DNA from: Leptolyngbya sp. PLA1 | GTDB taxonomy: Bacteria; Planctomycetota; Phycisphaerae; Phycisphaerales; UBA1924 | Assembly (NCBI GenBank): GCA_021405315.1 | Contig: QWIH01000020.1 | Span: forward strand, 17,336-81,335 | Length of the DNA: 64,000 nt | Direction: 5' to 3' | Shown: positions 1 to 9,140 of the stretch, in pieces | Layout: each line of letters begins with the position of its first letter | Position numbering within the stretch: position 1 is the stretch's first letter | Position numbers and translations under genes: made by a program | Notes under the pieces: generated by a model | Told to the model about the DNA's origin: nothing | Database searches by the model: none | What the model saw: only the letters and a program-made list of their open reading frames with translations

Positions 1-829
1 CGGCGCTCTGCACGCGGGCAAAGTCGGCCTTGACGTAGGACGGGGGGATCGTGTCCAGCGGATCGAGGCGGTCGATGCGGAGCCCGCTTTCGCTGGCGTC
101 AAGCGTCTGCTGCGCCACCTGCGTGGCAAAGCGGGCGATGCCGCCCTCCTGGTCCATGCCCTGGCGGAGGAGTTGCTCGATGCCGACGCGGCTGGCGGCG
201 TGCACGATGCCCCGCTTCGCGGCGGCGCGGACGAGGTTCTCCTCCTCCTGCTGGTTGAGCACGTTCTGGGCATACTTCGCGGCGTCACCGCGGCTGTAGG
301 TCACCCGCCAGCGGGTATGGGCGATGTTGCCGTCGGCGGTAAGGACGGAGCCCGTCCCACCTTCGAAAGGCTTGAGTGAAACCTTCGGGACGAGTTTTTC
401 GGGCGAGGGGTCGCCGCCGGCCTCGACGTACTGCCAGAAGTCGCGGTCGATGAGCAGGGAGCGTTCGCCCTGACCGACCTTGACGAGCTCGCCGAGCGGG
501 TAAGGGGCGGACCAGGTGGCGCCCGGCTCGAGGTTGGTGGCCTGCTTTCGGCCGAAGAGCAGACGGATGCCTTGCTCGCCCTCGCGGACGGTCTGGATGC
601 CGCTGAGAACGTAGAGGCCGGCGAGGATGAGCATGCCCGCCTGGAGCAGCCACATCATGACCTTGAGGGAGTCGGCGAGGGACTGGTTGGCAGGGTCGAG
701 CATCGACTGCTCGCCTTCCGCGTCGGTCTGCTGCTTGAGCGTCACGGAGCCGGCCCTCTTGGGGGGCTGTGCGCCGGGCTCTGGCTCGCCCGGGTGCCTC
801 AACGGATGGAGCTTGCCTGGGTCGCTCAT
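1..829 (-). CDS. SPFH/HflK-like membrane protein, 3' part beyond window
   Basis: A reading frame of about 276 codons starts at ATG 829 and runs off the left edge without a stop. The N-terminus is Pro-rich and cytoplasmic. One membrane segment (about residues 40-65) is followed by an SPFH start (VREGEQGIRLLFGRKQATNL). The visible part matches the HflK side of the HflKC family, which forms membrane scaffolds that control FtsH proteolysis. The start overlaps the stop of the upstream HflC-like gene by 4 nt (ATGA), so translation is probably coupled. It is the third SPFH gene of one minus-strand operon. Which of the two HflK-like copies partners the HflC-like protein cannot be told from here. Confidence 0.8.
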   Translation of the reverse strand, partial: MSDPGKLHPLRHPGEPEPGAQPPKRAGSVTLKQQTDAEGEQSMLDPANQSLADSLKVMMWLLQAGMLILAGLYVLSGIQTVREGEQGIRLLFGRKQATNLEPGATWSAPYPLGELVKVGQGERSLLIDRDFWQYVEAGGDPSPEKLVPKVSLKPFEGGTGSVLTADGNIAHTRWRVTYSRGDAAKYAQNVLNQQEEENLVRAAAKRGIVHAASRVGIEQLLRQGMDQEGGIARFATQVAQQTLDASESGLRIDRLDPLDTIPPSYVKADFARVQSA

Positions 830-1905
830 GGACGCCCCCCGGTGCTGGCGGGCGTGTTGGCCTTGGGACCCGACGCGGGCGGGACGCCCTGGTCCATGAC
901 GTCGCTGAGCCAGTTCCGGCGGACGACCTGGGGCACCTTGCCCTCTTCAAGGCCGGCGAGGGCGTCGGGGAAGATGAGGCCGACGCCGGGCGTGGTGCCG
1001 GAGAGGACGATCGTGGCGTGCTTGGCGTAGGCCTGCTGAAGGAAGTCCATGGCGAGCTGGAACTTGGCGAGTTCGGGCTTGGCGTTCATCTGCGCGATGT
1101 ACTCGCTGGACTCCCGGTCGCCCTGAGTGCGGATCTCCTCGGCGAGGCGCTCGGCGAAGTCCTGGATGCGCCGGGCGTCGTTCTCCGCACGGGAGGTGAT
1201 CGCCTGAGCCTCGGCGGCGCCGCGGGCCTCGATCTCCTTGGTGAGGCGGTCGCGCGAGGAACGCATGCGCTCGAAGACGGCCTTTGTGACTTCCTCCGGC
1301 AGGACGATGCGGGTCAGGCCCACGGTCTCGACGGATATGCCAAAATCGCCGAGCATGAGCCCGCCCTTGTCGGAGGCCGCGCGGACGTTGTCGAGCATGC
1401 GTCGCTCGATCTCCTCGAGCTTGCTGCCCCCCGCGGTGGTGAACATCTCATCCATCGAGAACTTGCTCACGACGCCCATGGAGCTGCGGATGGCGGAGTC
1501 GATGGACGCCTCGGCCTGCCTGTAGTGCTCGTCGGAGCGGTCGCCGGCGTTGGAGAAGCGGCGGAAGAACTTGAGGGGATCGCTGACGCGCCAGGTGCAG
1601 AAGACCTCGACGACGACCTGCTTCGAGTCGGCGGTCTGCTGCTGCTCGGGCTTCAGGGTGAGCGTGCGGACTCGCGTGTCGTACTTCGTCACGGACTCGA
1701 ACGGGTAGGGCATCTTGAAGTAGAGCCCCGGCTCGGACTTCACGGCGTTCTCGCCGGCCTGGCCGAACCGCGTGACGACGGCCGACTCGGTGAACCGCAC
1801 GGTGAACGCGCAGGCGAAGGAGAGCAGCGCGAGCAGGAAGACGATGCCGACGATGGTGATCTTGAGCCTTTGCACGGTCGGATGCTCCAAGCCGCCGGAC
1901 GACAT
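826..1905 (-). CDS. HflC-like SPFH domain protein
   Basis: This 359-residue protein has one N-terminal membrane segment (about residues 13-33). The SPFH/prohibitin domain starts at ESAVVTRFGQ and passes through VRTLTLKPEQQQT and VGLTRIVLPEEV. A charged coiled-coil stretch (EIEARGAAEAQAITSRAEND) follows, as in HflC. HflC with HflK forms a large membrane cage around the FtsH protease. The C-terminal tail of about 60 residues is Pro/Gly-rich. The gene lies 24 nt downstream of the multi-TM SPFH gene and overlaps the next SPFH gene by 4 nt, so the three are very likely one operon. The family call is firm; the exact orthology (hflC) is inferred. Confidence 0.85.
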   Translation of the reverse strand: MSSGGLEHPTVQRLKITIVGIVFLLALLSFACAFTVRFTESAVVTRFGQAGENAVKSEPGLYFKMPYPFESVTKYDTRVRTLTLKPEQQQTADSKQVVVEVFCTWRVSDPLKFFRRFSNAGDRSDEHYRQAEASIDSAIRSSMGVVSKFSMDEMFTTAGGSKLEEIERRMLDNVRAASDKGGLMLGDFGISVETVGLTRIVLPEEVTKAVFERMRSSRDRLTKEIEARGAAEAQAITSRAENDARRIQDFAERLAEEIRTQGDRESSEYIAQMNAKPELAKFQLAMDFLQQAYAKHATIVLSGTTPGVGLIFPDALAGLEEGKVPQVVRRNWLSDVMDQGVPPASGPKANTPASTGGRP

Positions 1906-1929
1906 CGCCCGCGGCGCTGTGACGGTCGG

Positions 1930-4035
1930 TCAGTTCGTGTCCTTGTCCCGGAAGATGTCCATGCCCGTGTCCTTGGCGGTGAGGTCAAGGTCCGTGCGGA
2001 TGGTGGCCACGCGGTCTGGGACGATGTACACGCGGGCGTCCTTCATGACGCCTCGGAGAGTCTCGAAGTACTTCGAGAGCATGAAGACCTCGGGGGAGGC
2101 CTCAAAGACCGCGAGCTGGCCCGCGTAGCGGACGGCGTCGCGGCGCGCGGTCATGTGCGTGCTCCAGCGAGCGGCCCGGGCGGTGGAGATCGCCGCGCCC
2201 GCGCTCCCGCCGGCCTCGCCCATCATCCCGGTGATTTTGATCTCCTGCTCGGCGAGCTGCGTGGCCAGAGCCGCGGCCTGCGGGGTGCCCTGGGCGGCCT
2301 TGGCCTGATTGCGGAGCTCATCGTGCCGGGCGATCTCGGCCACCAGCGCCCGCGCGAACTCGGAGCTGCCCGCCACCTGCGTGAGCTTGACCGCGGCCTC
2401 TGTTTCCGCGGAAGAGACGCGCGCCTCCCGACGCTGCGAGGCCTGCACAGGGCCCTCGAACGCGTTGGCGATGTCCTTGGGCGGGTGCGAGCCGGAGATC
2501 GCGAGGAACTCGATCTTGACGCCGGCCCCCAGGGGCTTCCCGTCCGGGCCGGGGTTCAGCCCGTCGAGCGCCTTCTGCACGCGGTCGCGGATGGCGGCGG
2601 AGACTTCGGCACGGTCGCCGCCCAGCACCTCATCGAGCGAACTGGTCTGGAAGAACCGCGTCACTTCGCGGCGCGCCACGGCGCGGAGATAGACCTCGCG
2701 TTGCTCGGGTGGCCCGAGCCGGTCGAAGACCTCGACGTTCGTGACCGTGAACTGCATCGGCATCTCGACGGAGACGACGGCAACGTCCGTGAGGCCTCGG
2801 GATTCCTTCCCGCCGCCGATTCGGACGTACTGCCAGACTTCCTCGCCGATGTGGTCGTTGGTCCAGAGCACCGCGTCCTTGTTGGCCGGGGGGTTGGTCC
2901 CCAGCTCGACGCGGCGGAGTCCGGTCACGGTGCGGTCCTGAAGGCGGAGGCGCCCCTTGTCGTCCTTCGTGTAGTACTCCGGGACGTAGACGGTATCGAT
3001 GGGCCAGGGGGCCTTGAAATGAAGGCCGGGGGCGACGTCGCTCTGCACGGGGCGGCCCCAGCGGAGGATCATCGCGCGCTGGTGGGGTTCCACGGTGACG
3101 ATGCTGGTGAGCAGCCAGAGGACCAGGAAGCCGACGCCGAGAAGCAGGGGCATGCGGCGGCTGAGAAGCTGCCACAGCCAGCCCTTGGTCACGTCGAAGC
3201 CGAGCTGGTAGCTGATCGCCCCGCCCACGGACTTGATGACGCGGTCCGGGGTCGCGAAGAGGGCGAGAACGTTCGAGTCGAACGCGGGGCGGGGGCTTTC
3301 GCCGGCGCGGCGCGGGCGATAGACCGCCAGCACGAAGTTCACGAAGGTCTCGAGGCCGATGAGCACCATGAAGCCCGAGGCGGTGATCGCCAGGTGCTTC
3401 ACGAAGGTGTCGGTCCCGACGTAGTCGATCATGTGCGCGAGGGCGAGCGAGCCCCACGCCAGGGTGGACCCGATCGTCCACGCGGCACCTCCGCGGAGGT
3501 TGGCCCAGACGGCCACCTTCGAGAGGCCGGCGACGTACCGGGCCCCGATGAAGCCCAGCACGGCCATGGCGGCGCCCAGACCCAGGGCCCAGCCCGGCTT
3601 GGTCGACACCGCGTACTTGAAGACCTGCTCCGCCTCGTAGGCCTTGAAACCCTGCCACGCGCCCACGCCGAGCAGGATCAGCCCCATGAGAACGCTGGCG
3701 GCAGGAACGAAGACCTTGTAGAGCGCCGCGAGACGCTTTGCGGCGGGGCGGAACTCCTCCTGCCCCTCGAAGACCGACCCGCCGGCACCGGGCGCACTGG
3801 CGAGGGCCTCGGCCTCCATGGCCTCGATGCGTTCGCGGCGGTGCTGGTCATAGACAACGAACAGCGTGAGCCACGCCAGCACACCCACGCCCAGGAACGC
3901 AGAGAGAATGTACCCGGCCCCGTCCCGCGCAAGGGCGGCGTAGACGAGCATGACCGCGCCGGAGAAGATCTGGAAACCCAGTCCCCGGAGCGACACGGAC
4001 GCGGCGTACTTGAAGTTCTGCAGGTCTGCTCGCAT
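1930..4035 (-). CDS. seven-TM domain fused to HflK-like SPFH protein
   Basis: This 701-residue protein uses ATG 4035. The frame stays open to 4173, but the upstream extension is low-complexity and has no membrane pattern. About seven hydrophobic segments lie near residues 18-36, 42-62, 108-128, 147-168, 182-203, 215-238 and 294-313. An SPFH domain then begins at VEPHQRAMILRWGRPVQ, with the usual coiled-coil (about residues 540-620) and a C-terminal tail. Ordinary HflK has a single membrane segment and about 400 residues, so the first ~290 residues are an added membrane module of unknown role. It is the first gene of the SPFH operon. An HflKC-type role in membrane protein quality control is inferred from family and context only. 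Confidence 0.8.
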   Translation of the reverse strand: MRADLQNFKYAASVSLRGLGFQIFSGAVMLVYAALARDGAGYILSAFLGVGVLAWLTLFVVYDQHRRERIEAMEAEALASAPGAGGSVFEGQEEFRPAAKRLAALYKVFVPAASVLMGLILLGVGAWQGFKAYEAEQVFKYAVSTKPGWALGLGAAMAVLGFIGARYVAGLSKVAVWANLRGGAAWTIGSTLAWGSLALAHMIDYVGTDTFVKHLAITASGFMVLIGLETFVNFVLAVYRPRRAGESPRPAFDSNVLALFATPDRVIKSVGGAISYQLGFDVTKGWLWQLLSRRMPLLLGVGFLVLWLLTSIVTVEPHQRAMILRWGRPVQSDVAPGLHFKAPWPIDTVYVPEYYTKDDKGRLRLQDRTVTGLRRVELGTNPPANKDAVLWTNDHIGEEVWQYVRIGGGKESRGLTDVAVVSVEMPMQFTVTNVEVFDRLGPPEQREVYLRAVARREVTRFFQTSSLDEVLGGDRAEVSAAIRDRVQKALDGLNPGPDGKPLGAGVKIEFLAISGSHPPKDIANAFEGPVQASQRREARVSSAETEAAVKLTQVAGSSEFARALVAEIARHDELRNQAKAAQGTPQAAALATQLAEQEIKITGMMGEAGGSAGAAISTARAARWSTHMTARRDAVRYAGQLAVFEASPEVFMLSKYFETLRGVMKDARVYIVPDRVATIRTDLDLTAKDTGMDIFRDKDTN

Positions 4036-4397
4036 GCACGCTTCCCGTAAAGACCACCGAAACCCCGCGGCGCCCCCCGGCCCGCGACCAGCCTCCCTGA
4101 ACTCCCCACGCTCGCACCGGACGCTCCCGCCCGGCATGGGGCCAGGCCAGAACAGCCGCCCCTCCTCAACCACCGACGATACCGACGGCGGGCCCTATTG
4201 TGGCAAGGTCTCGCCGATCTTTCCACAGCCCATCGAACCGCGCCAGCCGACACCTCGTAGCACCCGGCGTGGGTGCGCCTCGCGATTGCTGCCGCGCGCG
4301 CCCACAGCCCGCCGACCCGGCGGGCCGGTTTGATGTACGATCCCTGCCCGGCTATGTTCGTCGCTCCCTGGACTTTCTCCGAAGCTGACCACCCCGC
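4036..4397. other. divergent intergenic region between SPFH operon and ABC permease
   Basis: These 362 nt hold no convincing gene. For the minus-strand operon there is a weak promoter candidate: TTGCCA at 4206-4201 and TATCGT at 4181-4176, with a 19-nt spacer and a leader of roughly 130 nt. For the plus-strand permease a better-spaced candidate lies at 4330-4358. I saw no terminator, riboswitch or repeat in it. Confidence 0.4.
4330..4358 (+). promoter_or_regulatory. predicted sigma-70 type promoter of ABC permease gene
   Basis: TTGATG (4330-4335) and TATGTT (4353-4358) are separated by exactly 17 nt and lie 39 nt before the ATG at 4398. TACGAT at 4336-4341 is a second possible -10 box. The prediction is by pattern only. 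Confidence 0.45.
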
Positions 4398-5756
4398 ATG
4401 ATCTCTCAACTGCTGGCCATCGCCCGCAACGCGCTCGTGGAAAGCGTGCGACAGCCCATCGTGCTGCTGCTGATCCTCGGGTGCGGCGTGCTCCAGATCT
4501 TCAACACCTGGAACACGGGCTTTTCGCTGGGCATGGAGGAGTCCGCGGAGGTTTCCGGCGACAACAAGCTCTTGTTTGACATCGGGTTAGCAACCATCTT
4601 CGTGGTCGGGACGCTTCTGGCGGGGTTCATCGCCACCTCGGTGATGAGCCGCGAGATTGAGAACAAGACCGTGCTGATGGTGGTGAGCAAGCCGGTCGGG
4701 CGCCCGACGCTGGTGCTCGGGAAGTTCCTCGGGGTGGCCGTCGCCCTGGTCGTCAGCCTGGTCATCATGCTCGTCTTTCTGATGCTCGCGATTCGGCACG
4801 GGGTGATGTCGACCGCGGCGGATGAGATCGACGGCCCGGTGGTCGCCTTTGGCGTCGGGGCGGTCGCCGTCTCGCTGGCCCTGGCCGGATGGGGCAACTT
4901 CTTTTATGGATGGAGCTTCCCGCAGGCATCGGTGCTGCTGCTGCTGCCCCTCTCCGTCCTGGGGTACTTCGGCGTGCTGCTGTTGGACAAGCACTGGGCC
5001 GTTCAGCCCCTGATCAAGGACTTCAGGCCTCAGTTGCTCGTAGCGTGCCTCTGCCTGTCAATGGCGGTACTCGTGCTGGCATCAGTGGCGACCGCCGCCT
5101 CGACGAGGCTCTCGCAGGTCCCGACCATCCTCACCTGTCTGGGGGTGTTCGTGGCGTCCCTGCTCGCGAACTACGTGCTTGGTCGGCACGTCTTCTCGAA
5201 TGAGCTCATCGGCGTGATCGCGGGTAGCCGACCCGTGGAGGCGGATAAGGCGACGCTCTCAAACGCCGGGGACGAGTTCATGGTCCGGCTGGACCAGCCG
5301 CCGAGGAAGCCGGTCTATCCCGGGCAGCCCTTCTATTACGGCCCCAGCCCGAACGGCTTTCCGCTGGTTCCCAGCGAGACCTACGAGGCGTACACGGGCG
5401 ATCTGGCGGACACCAACGCGATGCTGGGACCGGGCGCCGCATCGGCGTTGATCGTGACGGAATCGACCGGGCAGTTGCTGAGGATTCGGAACATCGGGGA
5501 GGCAGGCGTGAAGCTGTACCGCCCGCCGGAGGCCGGAGACTTTGTCTTTTCCGCGCCCACGAGCACCAACAAGGCGGCGCTGGTGGCGTGGGGCTCGATC
5601 CCGAACATGCAGTATTTCTGGCTGCTGGACGCGGTGTCGCAGAATCGGGCGGTGCCGGGTTCGTACGTCGTCTCGGCGGCCATCTACTCGCTCTGCCAGA
5701 TCACCGCGTTCCTGTCCCTGGCGATCGTGCTGTTCCAGCGGCGTGACGTGAGCTGA
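4398..5756 (+). CDS. ABC-2 type transporter permease with large extracytoplasmic region
   Basis: The 452-residue membrane protein starts like ABC-2 permeases (QLLAIARNALVESVRQPIVL). Its next block, SVMSREIENKTVLMVVSKPV, is the conserved coupling-helix region of the NosY/ABC-2 family. About six membrane segments cover residues 20-270. A soluble region of about 140 residues follows, and a last membrane helix lies near residues 425-445. No ATPase gene is adjacent, so the ATP-binding partner must be encoded elsewhere. The substrate is unknown. A small membrane-protein gene follows 43 nt downstream and may belong to the same unit. Confidence 0.75.
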   Translation: MISQLLAIARNALVESVRQPIVLLLILGCGVLQIFNTWNTGFSLGMEESAEVSGDNKLLFDIGLATIFVVGTLLAGFIATSVMSREIENKTVLMVVSKPVGRPTLVLGKFLGVAVALVVSLVIMLVFLMLAIRHGVMSTAADEIDGPVVAFGVGAVAVSLALAGWGNFFYGWSFPQASVLLLLPLSVLGYFGVLLLDKHWAVQPLIKDFRPQLLVACLCLSMAVLVLASVATAASTRLSQVPTILTCLGVFVASLLANYVLGRHVFSNELIGVIAGSRPVEADKATLSNAGDEFMVRLDQPPRKPVYPGQPFYYGPSPNGFPLVPSETYEAYTGDLADTNAMLGPGAASALIVTESTGQLLRIRNIGEAGVKLYRPPEAGDFVFSAPTSTNKAALVAWGSIPNMQYFWLLDAVSQNRAVPGSYVVSAAIYSLCQITAFLSLAIVLFQRRDVS

Positions 5757-5799
5757 ACCGACCTATGATCCCCTGTTGTCGCGGACGGAGACTCATGCC

Positions 5800-6057
5800 A
5801 TGGCATCGAACACCAAGTCAAAGGCCAAGTCGAAGGGCGGGATGGATGTCGGGAAGATCGCGATGCTCGCGATCTCGGTGCTCGCGATCGGCGGCGTGGT
5901 GGTGTGGCTGGGGATGTACTTCGGGGTCTTCAGCGGACCTCCCGCGGCACCCCCCAACGCTCACATGACCCCCGAGGTCAACGAAGAATGGCAGAAGGCC
6001 AACGCCGAGCAGGAAAAGGCTCGCCAGAAGATCAACAAGCCGCCGTCGGGCTCGTAA
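5800..6057 (+). CDS. small single-pass membrane protein, function unknown
   Basis: This 85-residue protein has a Lys-rich N-terminus and one membrane helix (about residues 16-40, MLAISVLAIGGVVVWLGMYF). A Pro/Ala-rich stretch and a charged tail with Glu/Lys repeats follow. I chose ATG 5800 over the in-frame start at 5776 because a GGACGGAG ribosome-binding-like stretch (5783-5790) lies just before it. TATGAT at 5764-5769 could be its own -10 box. It may also be read from the upstream permease gene. I do not recognise a family. Confidence 0.6.
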   Translation: MASNTKSKAKSKGGMDVGKIAMLAISVLAIGGVVVWLGMYFGVFSGPPAAPPNAHMTPEVNEEWQKANAEQEKARQKINKPPSGS

Positions 6058-6112
6058 TCCTCCGGCAGCCGGGCTGAATCGGGCCCCGTCCGGGGACCGA
6101 TATCCTTGGACG

Positions 6113-7285
6113 ATGGCCCACCACGAAATTCCGCTTTCACGTCCTGATATCTCCGAACTCGAGGAGCGGCTGCTCCTGGAGACGCTGCGCAGCGGGCGAC
6201 TGTCCATTGGCCCGATGACCGAGCAGTTCGAGAAGCTGGTCGCGGCGAGGGCGGGCTGCCGGCACGGCGTCGCGGTGAACTCCGGAACCTCGGGCCTGCA
6301 CCTGGTCCTCCAGTCGCTGGGGATCGGCCCCGGCGACGAGGTCATCACGACCCCGTTCTCCTTCGTGGCGTCCTCCAACTGCATCCTGTTCGTCGGGGCG
6401 CGACCCCGCTTCGTGGACATCTGCCCCAAGACGCTGAACATGGACCCGGCGAAGGTGCAGGCGGCGATCGGCCCGCGCACGAAGGCGATCCTGGCGGTGG
6501 AGACGTTCGGCAACCCGGCGTACATGGACCAATACGCCTCGATCGCGGCAAAGCACGAGCTGACGCTGATCGAGGACTGCTGCGAGGCGCTGGGGACGAG
6601 CTACAAGGGCCGCCCCTGCGGGAACTTCGGGCGGGCGGGGGTGTTCGGCTTCTATCCGAACAAGCAGATCACGACCGGCGAAGGCGGGATGATCGTGACC
6701 GACGATCAGCGGCTCGCGGAGATGTGCCGCAGCCTGCGGAACCAGGGCCGCCCGCTGGGGTGGGGCTCCAACGGCGGCACGCCGACGGGCTCATGGCTGA
6801 AGCACGAGAGGCTGGGGTACAACTTCCGGCTGTCTGAACTGAACGCGGCGCTGGGGGTGGCGCAGATGCGCCGGCTGGATGAGATCCTGGAGCGGCGGAT
6901 GCGGGTGGCACGGATGTACGTCAGCCGCCTGGCGGGTCACCCGCACCTGGTGCTGCCGACGATCGATCCGGAGTCGGCGATGAGCTGGTTCGTGTTCGTG
7001 GTGCGGCTGGCGCCGCGGTACACAGGGGACGAGCGGGACCGGGTGATCGCGGGGCTGAGGCGGCACGAGATCGGCGCGGGGGACTACTTCCCGTGCATCC
7101 ACCTCCAGCCGTTCTACCGCGAGTTGTGCGGCACGGGGCCGGGCATGTTCCCGATCGCGGAGAGCGTGAGCCAGCGAACGATCGCCCTGCCGTTCTACAA
7201 CTCGATGACGGAGCGGGAGTGCGACGACGTGTGCAAGGCGCTGGACGTCATGATCGGGCAGGAGAACCTGGCTCCGCGGGCCTGA
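6113..7285 (+). CDS. DegT/DnrJ/EryC1/StrS family PLP-dependent sugar aminotransferase
   Basis: This 390-residue protein has the full fold of the sugar aminotransferase family. The N-terminus is IPLSRPDISELEE, and the cofactor-binding NSGTSGLHLVLQSLG region follows. The Asp that contacts the pyridine ring is in LIEDCCEALG. The Schiff-base lysine is K184 in FGFYPNKQITTGEGGM. Family members transaminate nucleotide-linked keto-sugars for surface polysaccharides or antibiotics; the exact substrate cannot be read. TATCCT (6101-6106) lies only 6 nt before the ATG, so the transcript may be leaderless. The 3' end overlaps the convergent lgt gene by 38 nt. Confidence 0.88.
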   Translation: MAHHEIPLSRPDISELEERLLLETLRSGRLSIGPMTEQFEKLVAARAGCRHGVAVNSGTSGLHLVLQSLGIGPGDEVITTPFSFVASSNCILFVGARPRFVDICPKTLNMDPAKVQAAIGPRTKAILAVETFGNPAYMDQYASIAAKHELTLIEDCCEALGTSYKGRPCGNFGRAGVFGFYPNKQITTGEGGMIVTDDQRLAEMCRSLRNQGRPLGWGSNGGTPTGSWLKHERLGYNFRLSELNAALGVAQMRRLDEILERRMRVARMYVSRLAGHPHLVLPTIDPESAMSWFVFVVRLAPRYTGDERDRVIAGLRRHEIGAGDYFPCIHLQPFYRELCGTGPGMFPIAESVSQRTIALPFYNSMTERECDDVCKALDVMIGQENLAPRA

Positions 7286-8330
7286 CGCCCCAGCCGCCGA
7301 GCTTTTCGCCCCCCCACTTCACCGCAGCCCAGGCGAGGAGGCCCGCGCTCGCGAGCATGAGAACGCTCAGCCACTGTCCGCGGCTGAGGCCCGCGATGCG
7401 CTGCACCGCCAGATCGGCGTCGGGGAGGCGGATGGTCTCTGTCGCGATGCGGAGCACGCCGTAGAGCGCGAGGAAGCACGCGCCGATGATGCCCGGGGTG
7501 CGGGGCTTCTTCCAGACGAGCCAGAGCACCGCGCCGAGGATGAGCCCCTCGCAAAGCCCCTGGTAGAGCTGGGAGGGGTGGCGGGCGGCGATGAAGGGCT
7601 CGAGCTTGGCGGCCAGGTCTCGCCCGGTCAGCCCGCCGCTCTGGATGAGTCGGAGCATGCGCTCGTAGGTCTGCTCATCGGACTCCGAGCCGACGCGGTA
7701 TGCGTGGACCAGGGGTGCGAGCGCGTCGGCCTGGCCCGCGGGCGCGTGGCCGGTGAAGGCTTCTTGCGGAAACTTCACGGCCCACCAGGGGGCGGGTCGG
7801 CCGGGCATGGCGACGATCTTGCCGAGCAGTTCGCCGTTGATGAAGTTCGCGAGCCGTCCGAAGAGAAGCCCCGGCGTGGCGGCAAGGGCGACGAGATCGA
7901 AGACGTGGAGGAGCGGGACGCGGCCACGACCCTCGCCGGAGGACGGCCGGACACCCCGCGCGATCCACCACGCCGCTATACAGACGCCGAGCATCCCGCC
8001 GTGGGAGGACATACCTCCCTGTGTGAGCCTGAGCACCCCCCAGAAGGGGAAGCCCCCGCCGAAGTCCGTCAGGAGTGCGGGCTGGTAGAAGAGGCAGTAG
8101 CCGAGCCTGCCCCCGACGACGACGCCGAGAACCAGCGAGACCATGGCGTCATCCACGCGCTGCTCGGAGAGCGGCGTGAGCCCGCGTCTGGCGAGATACC
8201 GCAGCCACGCCCAGCCCGCAAGAAACCCGAGCACGTACGACAGCCCGTACCAGCGGATGCCGAGTTCGTCCGTGAAGCGGACGAGAAACGGCGAGAGCGT
8301 GTGAAGCCACGCGGCGAGGGTGAGGGTCAT
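7248..8330 (-). CDS. lgt: prolipoprotein diacylglyceryl transferase
   Basis: The enzyme transfers diacylglyceryl from phosphatidylglycerol to the lipobox Cys of prolipoproteins in the inner membrane. The 360-residue protein has about seven membrane helices and the family signatures. These are GGRLGYCLFYQP, the catalytic-loop motif MSSHGG (MSFHGG in E. coli), GRLANFINGELLG and PSQLYQGLCEGLIL. It is longer than E. coli Lgt (about 290) because of an inserted hydrophilic stretch (about residues 190-240, rich in Asp/Glu/Ala) before PSQLYQ. The ATG at 8330 follows tatD by 9 nt on the same strand, so kdsA, tatD and lgt can form one unit. Confidence 0.93.
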   Translation of the reverse strand: MTLTLAAWLHTLSPFLVRFTDELGIRWYGLSYVLGFLAGWAWLRYLARRGLTPLSEQRVDDAMVSLVLGVVVGGRLGYCLFYQPALLTDFGGGFPFWGVLRLTQGGMSSHGGMLGVCIAAWWIARGVRPSSGEGRGRVPLLHVFDLVALAATPGLLFGRLANFINGELLGKIVAMPGRPAPWWAVKFPQEAFTGHAPAGQADALAPLVHAYRVGSESDEQTYERMLRLIQSGGLTGRDLAAKLEPFIAARHPSQLYQGLCEGLILGAVLWLVWKKPRTPGIIGACFLALYGVLRIATETIRLPDADLAVQRIAGLSRGQWLSVLMLASAGLLAWAAVKWGGEKLGGWGVRPAEPGSPARS

Positions 8331-8339
8331 CGGCGAAGT

Positions 8340-9140
8340 CTACGGGACGCTCACCCCGAAGAAGCGCCGGGTGGTGGCGTCGACCTGCTCGAGGAGCGTT
8401 CCGAGCGGGACGCCCCGAACCTCCGCGAGGCGGGCGGCGGTGACGCTCGCCATCCAGGGCTCGCAGGGCCGGACTGCCCGATGTGGATCCGGCGAGAGGA
8501 ACGGCGCATCGGTCTCCACCATGAAGCGGTCATCGGGGACGAGCCGGGCGGCCTCTCTCTGCTCCGCCGCGTTGCGGTAGGTCACAACGCCCGTGAACGA
8601 GACGCAGGCACCGAAGTCCAGGAGCCTGCGCATGTCGTCCCGCGTGCCCGTGAAGCAGTGGAAGACGAAGCGGGAGGGATCCAGCAACGTGCGTGCGAGG
8701 ATGGGGATGAGGTCGTCGAAGGCCTCGCGGCAGTGCAGGACGATGGGCTTCACCGGCCCTGCACGGTGCGAGGCCTGAATGAACGCGAGCTGTTCCTCGA
8801 GAACGCGGCGCTGCAGCTCCGCCGGAGGGTCCTCGTAGTGATTGTCCAGCCCAAGCTCACCCCACGCGACGCACCTGTCGTCGGCGATCACGCGGCCAAG
8901 TTCGGCCCAGTCGTGCGGCCCCTTGTCCGCGTAGAGCGGGTGAACACCCGCGGTGCACCACACGGAGGGGTGCGCCCGGGCGATGGCGAGCGCCGCGACG
9001 CAGTCCCGCGTGGTCGTGCTGATGGTGATGCAACCCCGGACACCCTTCGCCCGCGCCCGCTCCAAGACCGCCCCGACACCCCCCGGGCAGCGATCCGGCC
9101 CGTAGTCCGGAAAGGTGAGGTGGCAGTGCGTGTCGATCAC
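8340..9140 (-). CDS. TatD family metal-dependent hydrolase
   Basis: This 266-residue TIM-barrel hydrolase starts at GTG 9140. The first metal-binding HxH is then at residues 5-7 (VIDTHCH), which is normal for TatD proteins. Other metal ligands lie in AWGELGLD, VLHCREA, HCFTG and VETDAPFLSP. TatD proteins are DNases or related phosphoesterases; the true substrate is not shown by sequence. GTG overlaps the kdsA stop by 4 nt (GTGA), which both fixes the start and suggests coupled translation. The longer ATG-initiated frame upstream is only the antisense shadow of kdsA in another phase. Confidence 0.88.
   Translation of the reverse strand: MIDTHCHLTFPDYGPDRCPGGVGAVLERARAKGVRGCITISTTTRDCVAALAIARAHPSVWCTAGVHPLYADKGPHDWAELGRVIADDRCVAWGELGLDNHYEDPPAELQRRVLEEQLAFIQASHRAGPVKPIVLHCREAFDDLIPILARTLLDPSRFVFHCFTGTRDDMRRLLDFGACVSFTGVVTYRNAAEQREAARLVPDDRFMVETDAPFLSPDPHRAVRPCEPWMASVTAARLAEVRGVPLGTLLEQVDATTRRFFGVSVP

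Noticed and set aside
769..4050. Open frame of 1,093 codons on the plus strand across the SPFH operon
   Set aside because: It is antisense to three clear SPFH genes, Arg/Gly/Asp/Glu/His-biased in the way GC-rich shadows are, and has no family resemblance.
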